Source of the DNA: Armigeres subalbatus
Lineage: Eukaryota; Arthropoda; Insecta; Diptera; Culicidae
Reading direction: 5' to 3'
Assembly: GCF_024139115.2 (NCBI RefSeq)
Contig: NC_085139.1
Span: 101,790,158 to 101,854,157, forward strand
Length of the DNA: 64,000 nt
Shown here: in pieces, positions 36,400-47,682 of the stretch
Position numbering within the stretch: the first letter of the stretch is position 1
How the letters are laid out: each line of letters opens with the position of its first letter
Program-made: the position numbers and the translations under genes
The notes under the pieces: generated by a model
Database searches by the model: none
Told to the model about the DNA's origin: nothing
What the model saw: the letters and a program-made list of their open reading frames with translations, nothing else

Positions 36400-37330
36400 A
36401 TCCATGCGAATACATATTTGTAGCATCTCCCTCCGACGCGCGCTCGTGATTCTGCTACGGACGCCAGGCAACTTTATGGCGTCTCCAAGCGGTTAATTTG
36501 CACTTTGAAAAAAGTTCGCCTCGCCTCAATCTTCCTTTGTATAGAATGGAAGCCCTGAGAAGAACCGATTTTTCCAATATCCAAAATGTATTTGGAATAA
36601 AATTTGCTCAGCAACTCCGCCGATGCTTAGAGATGTCGTAAAATCCCGATTAATCGATTACTCTCGATTCTTATCGATTATTGAATCGATTAATCGTTGG
36701 GAAGTAATCGATTTAAAAATTTATCGATAATCACAACAAATAATCGATTAATCGAAGTAATCGATTAATTTGCGACATCTCTACCGATGCTGGAACCGCT
36801 CTCCGCGATATTTCAAATGAAATGCCACGCGCGCGGGGGAAAGCAGTTTTCTTTTAATCAATAAAGATGGCCCATTAGTCCCGCCTCTTTGTTGTCCGGT
36901 ATGACTGCAAATATTGTGTACCCGTCACACACTTACTAAAGGGGCGGTTTAACTTTATTGATTACAAGAAAGCAGTTCTTCCGCGCGCGCGAGCCATTTC
37001 GTTCGAGATGTCGCGAAAAGCAGATCGTAGTCCCAGCATCGGCTTCGGCGGAGCTGCTACCGGAAATTTCATTCTCATCGATGGTGTGGTTCATGCGGTC
37101 GTTCGCGCTCAGATTAAATTTTCTTTTCTGAAGTACTAATGATTGGCTACCATCAGAGAAAGTAGCTCTTAAGTCACAACTTGAGGCGAGATGAATTTTG
37201 ATCAAAGTAAAACTTAATTGCTTGGTGATGGCAGATTGTTTTCCATCGGTAGCAGAATCACAAGCGCGCGTTATAAAAAGACGCTGCCGATAATTATTCG
37301 CGTGGATAGCAGTAACAGTCCACTGAAATT
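36400..37330. mobile_element. foldback-type element with long inverted arms
   Basis: The left arm includes CGAATACATATTTGTAGC, GCGCTCGTGATTCTGCTAC, CTCGCCTCAATCTTCC, CTCCGCCGATGCTGG and AAAGCAGTTTTCTTTTAATC. Every one of these phrases recurs inverted in the right arm (36940-37330), in mirrored order, with moderate divergence. The ~60 bp centre contains GACTGCAAATATTG. The arms are about 380-480 bp. The minus-strand frame 36936-37205 lies in the right arm and is arm-derived. The left arm is interrupted by the hAT MITE 36628-36783. Confidence 0.7.
36628..36783. mobile_element. hAT MITE built of ATCGATTA repeats, 8 bp TSD
   Basis: The termini TAGAGATGTCG and CGACATCTCTA are perfect inverted copies. 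CCGATGCT lies at 36620-36627 and again at 36784-36791. The interior is almost wholly (T)AATCGATTA iterations plus one TATCGATA at 36722-36729. The TAGAG tip fits the hAT YARNG consensus. At 156 bp it can encode nothing. It is nested in the left arm of the foldback element. Confidence 0.88.
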
Positions 37331-37384
37331 TCCCATCAAGATTATAATTCTAGTAGGTAGCCTGCTACTTGTTTAAGGTTTTAT

Positions 37385-38640
37385 TTCCATCCATGCGAAT
37401 ACATATTTGCAGCTTCTCCTTCTGACGCGCGCTCGGACCAGCACTAATGCTATGATTCCGCTACCGATACCAAACAATTATGCTTTGTTCTATGGAAAAA
37501 TTTCGTCTAATATCAACTTTCTCAATCACTTATCAATCACTGAATCATTGTTCAAAATTAAATCCACAGTAAGAAGAGTAGTTAAGTGCTAGACAAACAT
37601 CATATAATTGAGCTCAGAATCACGCTAGAAAATTTCACTGAAAATTTTTCTAGTTCCTAGCGGTTGCACTATAGACAAATTATTTCAACTTAACCTTCCT
37701 CCCAAACATAATGGTGGTTCTGAAAAGATCCGATTCATTCCCAATTATGTGCCTCACCAACAACAACTACTGGACTGCGCGACAGCCATCTGATGATTCG
37801 GCGCTACGCACGCCGTTAATTGCCAGATCCAAAAATGCTCCAATCCAAAAATGGATGTAAAGATGTACTGCTGTTGTCACGACCGCCACCACTATCGAAC
37901 GAAAAATTTTCATCCGCACCACCACAGCCGTTGTCGCTAGGACCGCTTCTGGACGCCTTGGTCCGCTTTCCATGAAATCCAGAATGAAAATGACGCGCGC
38001 ACGCGAAACACGGGGCTTTTTATACACAGGAAAAACGAAGCAGTGGATCAAAAGGCCCGTACCTTACTGCAATCTGATGTCCGTGTTGGGGATTTATGAA
38101 CGGGATTGATTATTTTTGAATTTTTCACCCGGTTTGGAAAGAAATAACATTTTCAATAGTTTGCCGTTGATAATGAATAGTTTTAATACAACTAGCAAAT
38201 TGGTGGAAAGTTTCTGAATCTATTAATAACAAAATCTCGAAAATCCGTCGAAAGATAAAGTCGCCATTACCGTTTGAAATCTTACATGATTTCGTGACGG
38301 TCCTCAATTTGGAAATTTTCATTTTGCACCCTGTATCCGAGGCTTCCCCTTAGACGTAGTTAACGTCAAATTGCGCGAACAAAAAACACGTCCGTACGTG
38401 CTGCTGTCTCGAACTGGAATGGGCCACGCGCACGCGGGAGAGCAGTTTTCTTATAATCAATAAAGATGGCTCATTAGTCCCGCCTCTTTGTTGTCCGGTA
38501 TGACTGCAAATATTGTGTAACCGTCACACACCCCCCAAAGGGGCGTGGCTACAGGTTCAACTTAATTGATTACAAGAAAGCAGCTCTTCCGCGCGCGCGA
38601 GCCATTTCGTTCGAGATGTCGCGGAGAGCAGACCGCCCTA
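37385..38640. mobile_element. second foldback-family copy, rearranged
   Basis: 37385-37450 repeats the CGAATACATATTTGCAGC and GACGCGCGCTCGG phrases. 38420-38500 and 38545-38635 form the inverted core: AGAGCAGTTTTCTTATAATC against GATTACAAGAAAGCAGCTCT, with GCCATTTCGTTCGAGATGTC outside. The centre 38470-38530 is nearly identical to 36870-36930. The middle (37560-38390) is unassigned and may hold other insertions. Confidence 0.55.
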
Positions 38641-38684
38641 GCAGCACAAATGTTTCAAATAGGTTATTGCAACTAATATGTGAC
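38636..38684. mobile_element. truncated MITE of the CCCTARCAGCACA family
   Basis: Starts CCCTAGCAGCACAAATG and runs to ATATGTGACC, matching the left 49 bp of the complete copy at 42767-42873. It is cut off at the point where the Jockey-like LINE begins. Confidence 0.65.
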
Positions 38685-39112
38685 CTGTCTACAAGCAAAT
38701 CATCCTCCCTGTGATCGAATATGGCATGCCGGTCTGGGAGAGCTGCGCTAAAACCCACCACCTCAAACTTCAACGGGTCCAAAACAAATTCCTGAGGATG
38801 ATCCTCAACACCCCTCCCAGGACAAGAACATCCGAGGTCCACCGTCTGGCCGGAATAAAAACCTTACATGAACGCTTTGGTGAGTGTAAAGAAAAGTTTA
38901 GGGTCCGTTGCTTGCACTCGGACCAAGAAGCGCTTAGGGCGCTAGTTCCAATCCAGGTTATCAAATTTTTATTGTAAATATTAGTGTACATAGTAGTTAG
39001 GTTATCAAATTTAAAAAAAACACACTAGCGCCTCCTGAAGGCCGTCATGATACAATATATTTCAAAAATCAAGTAGAAACATAAAAATAATAATAATAAT
39101 AATAATAATTAA
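38685..39112 (+). pseudogene. Jockey-clade LINE, 3' end of reverse transcriptase ORF
   Basis: The plus frame from 38690 to the stop at 38975-38977 reads YKQIILPVIEYGMPVWESC, then LQRVQNKFLRMILNTPPRTR and then EVHRLAGIKTL, the conserved thumb/C-terminal block of Jockey-type RTs such as the Juan elements (family knowledge). The remaining ORF is open for 95 codons, so the copy is young or by chance intact, but it is 5'-truncated and lacks the catalytic palm. A ~135 bp 3' UTR follows and ends in (AAT)n at 39088-39112, a typical tail. It joins directly to a truncated MITE at its 5' side. Confidence 0.88.
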
Positions 39113-39149
39113 AATTGAAGTTGGAGGGCCAAGCCGGCCGATCACTGTA

Positions 39150-40515
39150 AGGTACCCCGGGGCAAGTGGGACCTAAAAAATCGCTAGCTCAGCAAAATTG
39201 TTAACGCATACTTAGAAAACAGGGTATTTCAGGACATTAACCACGGATACATCATTATATGCTTTCGTTGTTGAAGTGTAGACGTGTTGTAAGCCATTTA
39301 TTCAGTTACAAAAATATTGGTAGTGACATAAATAAATTTACCTGTGGGACCCACTTACCCCTTCAAACGGGGCAAGTGGGACCTATTCTGCTTTAAACTG
39401 TCGAAAGAAACTAATTTGAAGAATGTAGATATAATGTTCATGTAATTTCTGAATCGTAGTATTTCAGATCATGGATGGAGGTTTATTGTTTGTCAGACTT
39501 TTGTTTTTGCAAAAAGAAAGGGATTTCAAGGTTAGCAGATATAAAAACAAGACAACATCCGGTTTACTGTTTAATTGGTTGTTGTCTGGCTTTCCATTCG
39601 CTTACTTTCTTACCAAATGTGTTTGATAGAAAGGATAAGCAAATCTTTGTTTACTTTTCGAATGAATGTTTCTCTGTTTAGAACACAAATTATTACATAA
39701 GTTAGAACTTTAAAGGGAACGTTTTTATTCAATTTTTAAAAGATCAAAATGGCCAATTTATGTCTTAAGAACTTTATTTATCTGAAAATCTGTCAATCTG
39801 ATGCAAAGTTTAAAAATAACAAAACACAAGACAGAACCTGTTGATCTATTGCTGAATGAATATATTGTTTGCACTGTAAACGGAAAATTTCGCATAGTTA
39901 TAACCATTGCTATTTCCATGGGGGAGATAATTTTCAGAAAGTAAATTACACATTTGGTAAATCAACTGTATACTACTTCTTAACAACGAAACCAACGATA
40001 TCAACTGCATTTGATTCAGATCCATATAATATATGAGTGTCGAAGCTATTTTCACTAGTCAACAATCTAAAAACAGGTAAACTGGCACAATCGAAAATGT
40101 TGTTCGAATATGTCCCACTTGCCCCATGTATGTTAAAACTCAAGGGCAAGTGAAAATTGCAGATTTTGGTTTTAATCAAAACTTTTAAATCGTTTTCGAT
40201 GTCACACAATTATTTAATTGCTCAAAGTATTCGCTTTCCATATCAATGATTAATTTAGAAACGACTATTTTGTTGGAAATCCATTGAATGAAAATAAAAG
40301 TAATAGCTTTTGCCGGTAGTTTAAAGTCATGATTAAACAATACCATTAGTATGGTGCCGCAAATGGTTTTGATTCCAAATATTTTTGTGTCAGGCAAATT
40401 CGTTGATAGTTCTTCTTCATCTTTCTAGAACATTGTTACCATTAAAAACATTCACCGATTAATCGGCAGCCATAGTACCCACTTACCCCGTATTTTCACT
40501 TGCCCCGGGGTACCT
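39150..40515. mobile_element. TA-flanked element, 1366 bp, with internal copies of its end motif
   Basis: The termini AGGTACCCCGGGGCAAGTG and CACTTGCCCCGGGGTACCT are perfect inverted copies, flanked by TA at 39148-39149 and 40516-40517. GGGGCAAGTGGGACCT recurs inside near 39369; inverted or variant forms occur near 39343, 40110 and 40477. No transposase frame is present. TA duplication suggests Tc1/mariner-type mobilisation (inference). Confidence 0.8.
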
Positions 40516-40567
40516 TACATGTCAAAAATAATTGTAGAACAAAAAATGTGTAAATAAAGAAGAATTT

Positions 40568-40866
40568 TACTACTTTACTACGCGCGCGAGCCATTTCGTT
40601 CGAGATGTCGCGGAGAGCAGACCGTGGTACCACCTTCGGCATTGGCGGAGCTCCTACCGGAAATTTTATTCCCGGCGATGGTGTGGGTCGCGCGGTCGTC
40701 GTCATTAACATTAGCAGCGCTCAGTTTAAATTTTCTTGTATGATGTAGGAGGAATGATGGCTTCGGCAGGTTTTGTTCTATTATTTTCGGTGGGAGGGGG
40801 AGCGATTTGTTGACCAAATTTTATGAAATTTGGCCACAATATTCTTTGATATGCTTATAATACGTT
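40568..40866. mobile_element. foldback right-arm fragment joined to half a TA MITE
   Basis: 40571-40745 matches the outer right arm of the foldback family (GCCATTTCGTTCGAGATGTC, GGCGGAGCTCCTACCGG, GCTCAGTTTAAATTTTCTTG). 40755-40866 matches the left half of the MITE 51148-51338 (GGCTTCGGCAGGTTTTGTTC and ATGAAATTTGGCCACAATAT). Short frames here (such as 40578-40817 minus) derive from these elements. Confidence 0.6.
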
Positions 40867-41019
40867 TATAGTGGTTATCAAGGTTGGGCCACTTGGTCAT
40901 ATCTTACTCTTATAGTGGTCATCAGAAGGTTGTCGTGTGGTCTTGGGTTTTATTGTGAGTTCTTATAATTTGATCTTGAAAACCATTTCAAGAGGAGAAT
41001 AAAACTTAAAATGTTACTT

Positions 41020-41680
41020 GGGTTCCGAGCCTCTTGAAAGGAGGCTTCCGAGCCTCTTGAAAGGAGGCTTCCGAGCCTCTTGAAAGGAGGCTTCCGAGCC
41101 TCTTGAAAGGAGGCTTCCGAGCCTCTTGAAAGGAGGCTTCCGAGCCTCTTGAAAGGAGGCTTCCGAGCCTCTTGAAAGGAGGCTTCTGAGCCTCTTGAAG
41201 GGAGACTTCCGAGCCTCTTGAAAGGAGACTTGAGCCTCTTGAAAGGAGGCTCCTGAGCCTCTTGAAAGGAGGCCTGAGGCCTCTTGAAAGGAGGCTTCTG
41301 AGGCTCTTGAAAGGAGGCTCTGAGCCTCTTGAGGAGGAGGCTTCCGAGCCTCTTGAAAGGAGGCTCTGAGCCGCTGGAAAGGTGGCTTCGGAGCCTCTTG
41401 AAAGGAGTCTCTGAGGTCTCTTGAACGGTGGCTTCCGAGCCTCGTGAAAGGATGCTTTTGATCCTCTTGAAAGGAGGCTTCCGAACCTCTTGAAAGGAGG
41501 CTTCCGAGCCTCTTGAAAAGAGCCTCTTGAAAGGAAACTTCCGAGCCTCTTGAAATGAGGCTTAAGAGCGAAAGGAGGCTTCCGAGCCTCTTGAAAGGAG
41601 GCTTCCGAGCCTATTAAAAGGAGGCTTCCGAGCCTCTTGAAAGGAGGCTTCCTTGCCTCTTGAAAGGAGGCTTCCGATTC
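41020..41680. repeat. minisatellite C, 23 bp period
   Basis: The core is GCCTCTTGAAAGGAGGC with a TTCCGA linker; GCCTC and GAGGC are inverted half-sites. The first ~140 bp are perfectly homogeneous; further right, units shorten, lose bases and pick up GCCGCTGGAAAGG-type variants. The same family reappears, more decayed, at 57050-57900. Confidence 0.95.
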
Positions 41681-41689
41681 TACTTTCCT

Positions 41690-41808
41690 ACCTCATTCGA
41701 TTCCTTTTTCGCTTCCTTTTCCGTCAGGTAAATGTGGGAAATGCCATTGAATGCGATGGCACAAATGTCCTATATTGAGGAGAACGTGCCTTCTGAGCCG
41801 ACGTTCTA
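41690..41808 (+). mobile_element. LOA/R1-like LINE 3' tail fragment
   Basis: Matches 2330-2450 in opposite orientation, ending with a readable NAMAQMSYIEENVPSEPTF and a TAA at 41806-41808. It abuts minisatellite C directly on the left, so the LINE is truncated at, or was invaded by, the array. Confidence 0.65.
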
Positions 41809-42766
41809 ATTGGAGAATAAGTCCCAATACGGTAGTACTATTCAGCGGAATCATTGGGATAATGCTACTAGTCAAGGTGATGCAGTTGCTCTACATAGTA
41901 ATGATGCCTCAACTTGACCAAGTGACATCAAATGGGGCAAACAAGAATAGATCTAACAAAATGGTCGCAGTGATTAGGATACACAAGAGAAAAAAGTTGA
42001 ACTCCGTTAAAAAGTGTTCTGATAAAAAAAAACTAAAAGTTTAGTGGGGCCCATGGTGTTGTTAGTTATTGTTAGTAATAAAATATTTCCGAGAATCTCG
42101 AATCTTGTTTCAATTGACAGTGCTTTCGTACCGAGGTTACCGTCATCAACAAAAATATAATAGAAAGGAAGAAATCGTGACGACGGTGGCGGAGGCCATA
42201 GAATAGCGTGTATGACTAATGTCTGACGATGGTGATGATGCGACTAAGGTCAATAAATCAATACTGACCAATCTCCGGCTAATCGGAGACATATTTTTCC
42301 GCGCACATTGTCCATCTATCGGGGGGGTAGTCAACACAGATAAAATACAAGCAGTCGTATCGTATCATCTTCTTCAGTCATCTTCCATGTATTAACGACG
42401 CTCACCTATACAGAAAAAAAGCAGAACTAAGTAATAACTACGAAAAACGCAAAAGTGATAAAAATAATGATTGGACTAAACTCTCTCACTCGATTGAAGG
42501 CACTCGAGCGGAGCAACATTCTCTCAACCTTTTGTTTCTTAGCAGCTGTGTATATGTAGATATGTCAAAATGGGTATCTTCATGCTTTTTTATGTTTGTG
42601 CAGAAGAATAAATTTGTTAAATAGCCTAACAACTTTAGTAGGCAAAATTTTCGTTGGTTCGATTGGCTTGGCTTATTAAATAATTATTTGATGAAATATT
42701 TGGAAGATTAAGAGATCTGAGGCTTTGACAGTTTTACTCTTGAAAACCTGTTCTTAATATGCCATA
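41809..42766. other. intergenic, nothing assigned
   Basis: AT-rich, with short frames only (97 codons at most). No RNA gene or transposon end recognised. Confidence 0.4.
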
Positions 42767-42873
42767 CCCTAACAGCACACATGTTTCACATAAGTTGCAG
42801 CAAATGATATGTGACCAGATTTAGTCACAATTCAGTTGTTGCAACTATTATTGTCTGACTTGTGCTGCTCGGG
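42767..42873. mobile_element. complete MITE of the CCCTARCAGCACA family, 107 bp
   Basis: The ends CCCTAACAGCACACATG and, inward from the right, CCCGAGCAGCACAAGTC are imperfect inverted copies. TTGCAG and TTGCAAC motifs pair inside. TA at 42765-42766 and 42874-42875 is the likely target duplication. A truncated relative sits at 38636-38684. Confidence 0.75.
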
Positions 42874-42875
42874 TA

Positions 42876-44802
42876 TCAATGATGTTTTTCCCTTTCTGGT
42901 ATACTAAATAATAAGTATACGAAAAGGCTGCTGTGCAGCTTTAATTTAGCGTGAATATAAACTCTCTCTTCCTTCTCGCTCTTCCCTCTTCTGTGAATGC
43001 GCAACGGAATTAGCGCACACGTGCTCGATCGCCATGTGCGCAGTTTTGAAAATTCATTCAAAGTGCTTAACGTTCAGAAGGAAGGTAAATTTTTATTGAC
43101 GCTTTCCACAGTGACAGTACCCTTTAATTGAAAATTAAGCGCACTGTGGACATGCTGTAATATCACTGTGCTTAGCCTAAAAACCTAATACCTAATTCCA
43201 CAATGCTTGAAGTCAAATTGAAAATCAAATCATTTGAAAAATCATTGTTGACATTTAAACTACCGAATCAGAATTAAGAACGCACGATAAATATAACCAG
43301 TGTCAATAAATCCGTAGCTAATTAATCCAACTCCGAGAACAGTAGTCCACCGAACAACCACTGTTAATATAAATCCCATCAAATCCTCCGCTAGACGCAT
43401 TTTCTGCCGCATCGCAATCCTCCCCATACCGCGTTCGCTAAATAAACTGCGTGTAGAAAACGATAAAAGGCAATATTGCTCATTGGGTCCTGTTGAATAA
43501 ATATCGTCGGCTAGCAGCAGCAAAGCAACAATGCCTCGTGATGGCGCTTCCCTCTCTGTGCAACAACCAAACGACAGCGACGATAATGCTTATCGTCTCC
43601 ATAAAAATTTATCGGCGAATAAAAGTTAGACCGGGAAATAGTTTAAAATAATTTACCTTTGTAGGCCGCACCGGAGCCGGCTGTGCCTTTTGTGCGAGTG
43701 GAAGTTTCGCACAGCTGGCGAACCGGTTCCGTATCCGGGATTGGTGCGCTATCCTGGACGATGCTTGAGCTTGATCATCGCTCCAGTAGTAAAAATAGGG
43801 TTGTCCAATTATCCTTTCCCGGGAAAAATCATTATTCCCAACAAGAAGAACCGAACGACACCCCCTTATCCAGACTTTAACGTTGAAATAATGGCACAAG
43901 AGCGTCCAACATGTTTTGCATGTGATCAATGACGTAGTTTCTGCTTCTTGCTAATCAATAGGCACGAGAAGTGCGTACTGAATCGACGGGACATAACCAA
44001 CAACCAATGGGGCGGGGTTGAGAGTGGGGGGGAGGGGTTGTCTTTTAATTAAGTTGTTTTAACCGACTCCTGCTGTGTTTAAAATTGAGCGACACCATTA
44101 TTGTATTGTCTGTAGATAGATAAAGGCAGCAACCGTCGAGGACAAATCAAATCCTTTGCATTAGTCTATAGACTATATACTATAGTAGACGTAGAGTCTC
44201 AGCGGGTTAATAGTTTTTTTTCAAATTCAGTACAAATCTTCAAAATAATATGAGTTCTTTTGTTTAACATTCCATTAAATCAATCAAAGAATCGACTGAG
44301 ACAAAAAAATATACATTTTTAACGGAAAAAGTTAAGTGCACCTTCAAAGACCACAGCAGATCAACAAAACAAGATTTTCATATTGATTGCGGTTAAAATA
44401 ATCTTATCTGTAGCACAGCGTCTCTATCGAATAATTGGGATAACCTCGGGCAAGTCGTCATCCGTGTCAAATCATTGCAACGTACTATTTTCATAATCGT
44501 CATCAATCTCCCACTTAAATCCACTATAAGCTTCTGCTCATGTGTGAAAACGCACATCGCCGACTCTTTTAGGCACATTTCAACGTTATCTTGTCAATTG
44601 TGGATTTCAATCTATCAAACTTGCACTGACTGGCAGCTGGATAACGACATCAAACATCATAAGTCCTCTCAAATCAGGTTGGTGTCATCTCTATATGAAC
44701 TTGTTTTGCAGCCAACGTTGCGCGAATAATTCCCACTGACATTACTGGATCCCAATAATAATCAAATTAGATGTTTGTAAACAAAACAAATATGTACCGC
44801 AA
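42876..44802. other. no gene assigned
   Basis: Frames at 43260-43523 minus (87 codons, hydrophobic C-terminal half) and 43609-43929 minus (106 codons) are the best, but neither has a family motif and they lie in different frames. 43960-44800 is plain AT-rich DNA. Confidence 0.35.
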
Positions 44803-44805
44803 TAA

Positions 44806-47124
44806 GGGGCTGTCCATAAACCACGTAGACTCTTGAGGGGGAGGGAGGGGTTTCGGAAAAGTCTACGTTAGTCTACGAAGGGGGACGGGGGGGGGGTAAA
44901 CCAAAAGTCTACGTAGACTTTTTTATTTATTTATTTATTTTTTTTTAAACTTTTCATACAGCAGCTTTGTGCAAAGTTCACTAGTTTAATTTTTTTCAGA
45001 TTTTTCCGTTTTTTGCAAGACTTTACCGAAATAGTCTCTCGAATTTCTCCAGAAAAATCTTATGGATTTCACTGAAGTAATGGTTTGAACTACGGTTTAA
45101 AAATATCATGATTTCAACAGCAAATTCTTTTGTGTTGAAAATTCTATAAAAACTTTCGAAATTTTTTTTCAAAATTTCTACTTGGATTATATTACAGATT
45201 CTACTACTATCTTTTGATTTTCGGCAGGAACTTCTTTAGAAACTACAAATAATTCTTTAGAATTTGCACGGAAAATTATGTCGCACTTCAACGGAAAATT
45301 CTTCAGAATTTACAAAGGAAGCATTTTGGCATATCCAACAAAAAGTCATTCTAAAAGACATTCTTTGGAACTTGTAAGCGATATTATCCGAAATTTCCTA
45401 GAGAAACACTTCAGAAATTCCACTTAAGGTTTTCTGGAAAGTCCCCGGGAAATTTTTCTAAATTTCGGAATTCTCATGAGGAATTCTTTGGACATACATA
45501 TAAACGAAATTTTTCAAAATGTCCATGGGGAATTCTGAGAAAATTTCTCTACAATTTCTTCGGCAGTTCTAATGCAGATTCTTTGGAAATATTGATGGAA
45601 AATCTTCAACATTTTTAAAAGAAATTATTAGAAAATATTTAAATTTCATACCAAAAACTGGAAACTCAAATATTTCCACAAAAAAATTATTGCATTTCTT
45701 GTAAGAAAGCATTTGTAATTTTCATGAAAATGTATTCGAAATTTTTACAATAAATTCAATGAATTCAAAAATTCAACGGAAAATTTTCCATAATTTGCAC
45801 CGAAAATTATTCGGAAAACTCTTTGGAATGTCCATAGGATTTTTTTTTTCAAATTTCCTATTTTGCAAGAGAAATTTTAAAATATCGTACGTACCGTTTT
45901 GCTCATATCCCGAACATTCGCTTTTAAATAGCCATTTTGGCGTTATTTATGTAATTTTCTCCATAGCAGCTTAAATTCTTCTGCAATATTGATCTTCAGT
46001 ATGGAAAACTAATGAAAACTTTAGTTTCAGGGCGCTAAAATGCCAGTGTTCGGGATACGAGCCATATTCGGAATTTGAGCCAAAACGGTAGGTAACCAAA
46101 TTCCACGGGAAATAATTTTAATTTTTAACGGAAAATTTAAAGAGAAAGACATGAACACCGTCTTCGACCAGAGCAGAGGTCGTACAGACTGAACACTCAA
46201 ACACCTAGCATGAGACAACGGATATATAACACCCAGTAGACCAGTGGAGATTTTTTCGATTACGAAAAGTTTCCGCCTTACCGGGGCGGGAATCGAACCC
46301 ACACTCCATAGCACATGCGTCTAGACGATTGACGTCGCTAACCGCACGGCCACGAAGCCCACAAATTACTCGGTATTTTAACGGGAAAACTTTTGGAATT
46401 TACAAAAAAATCTTGGTTTTTCAACGGATGATTATTTGAAGGGATATTGGATGGGATTTTCAAGAAAGACATCAGAATTATGACGGAGAGTTCTTTGGAG
46501 TATTACCTGGAAACTTTAAAGGTTATCAATCGGGAAATTCTACGGAATTTCCACAAAAAACTTATTGGAATGTAGACTTGACATTCTCGGAATTTCAACT
46601 CGAAATTTTTCGAAATTCTGAAAATTCTTCGGTTTTCTACAAATTTGAACCGGCATGAAGAATTATAGGTCAGATGCGTGACAGATTTGAAACAGTGGCA
46701 CGCCAATGCAAGTGTCGGTGACGATGGCGCACACCTCTAGGAGGAATCAAATTCAACAGAAATGAAATTAATTGGCATCGAGATTTAGTTTCAAGAGCTA
46801 TGGACAGATGATAAAATTTTATTTCGTTTTGGATTGATATTTGTTTTGTTGGATTTCGTTCAGTTTGATTTCGTTATGTTTGAAATTTGAATTTTACTGT
46901 AATGTTCACAAGGGATATGGAAATGGATTTGAATAGCTGAATTGCTGAAAACTGAATTTCTGTGATTTTTCCAATCACATATGATGTTTTGTAAAATTTG
47001 AAAAAGTCTACGTAGACTTCAAGGGGGTGGGGGAGGGGTTTCGGAAAAGTCTACGAAAGTCTACAAGGGGGGAGGGGGGTTTGAAAATGTGAAATTTCGG
47101 TCTACGTGGTTTGTGGACAGCCCC
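44806..47124. mobile_element. composite GGGGC-ended element, 2319 bp, TAA duplication
   Basis: The left end GGGGCTGTCCATAAACCACG and the right end (inward GGGGCTGTCCACAAACCACG) are inverted copies. TAA lies at 44803-44805 and 47125-47127. Just inside both ends a module with GGGGTTTCGGAAAAGTCTAC and long G tracts (44845-44895; 47020-47085) is present in the same, direct orientation. The interior (44940-46980) is AT-rich with decayed GGAAATTTC-type ~22 bp repeats, and carries a tRNA-headed SINE. No transposase frame. Confidence 0.85.
46130..46362 (-). mobile_element. tRNA-derived SINE, nested
   Basis: The minus-strand head (46362 to about 46280) resembles a tRNA gene: A box TGGCCGTGCGGTTAGCG (46336-46352) and B box GGTTCGATTCC (46289-46299). 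The body runs to about 46130. The head differs from the Feilai-like copies at 54423 and 59021, so it is a separate SINE family or a divergent subfamily. It lies inside the composite element 44806-47124. Confidence 0.7.
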
Positions 47125-47127
47125 TAA

Positions 47128-47682
47128 TGGTATCGGTGCGATGTCAGTGGCGTTAATCGGCGGTGGATCCTGCGTAAAATTTATTTGCATCTGTGGCGTC
47201 AGAAGAAATAGTTGGTGAGAAATTGAGATGTCCGCGATTATCGATCTAATCCATTGATTAATTGAAAAAAAATTAACACTTGAATTATTTCTTAAATTTT
47301 ATTTATTAACATACATTCAAACAGCTAACACTGAATAAATAATTTTTCGCCACAATACCTACTCAATTTTTTTTATCCCATCCCTCAAATCTTGGCAGCG
47401 TTCAACACTCTTCAAGTCGTTTTGCACGTAGTTCACATGCGCTTTCCGTCTTCTTGTACCAGCCTGGTCAGAAGCGAACGCCACTTTAGAGGCATTCTCG
47501 CAACAAGACCAGCCCGGCGTATGGTTCCCGATCTTTCTCACAATGTTCACTAAAAATTAATATGATTTGGTGCTTTACTGATTTCTGCAATATTCGAGTT
47601 CTAAGACCAATGGATTACCTAAATGTTTATCAAAATTCCGACAACATCATATCAGTCTTGCAGCTACCTTACAACCGTCAGG
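47128..47682. other. short spacer, nothing assigned
   Basis: AT-rich, with a 63-codon minus frame (47359-47550) containing basic stretches but no recognised domain. Confidence 0.35.

Noticed and set aside
43260..43929. Two minus-strand ORFs as exons of a membrane protein
   Set aside because: Hydrophobic segment alone is not enough; the frames disagree and no splice sites join them clearly.
47359..47550. 63-codon minus ORF as a LINE C-terminus
   Set aside because: Basic RRRK stretch resembles RTE tails only loosely; no adjacent RT motif.
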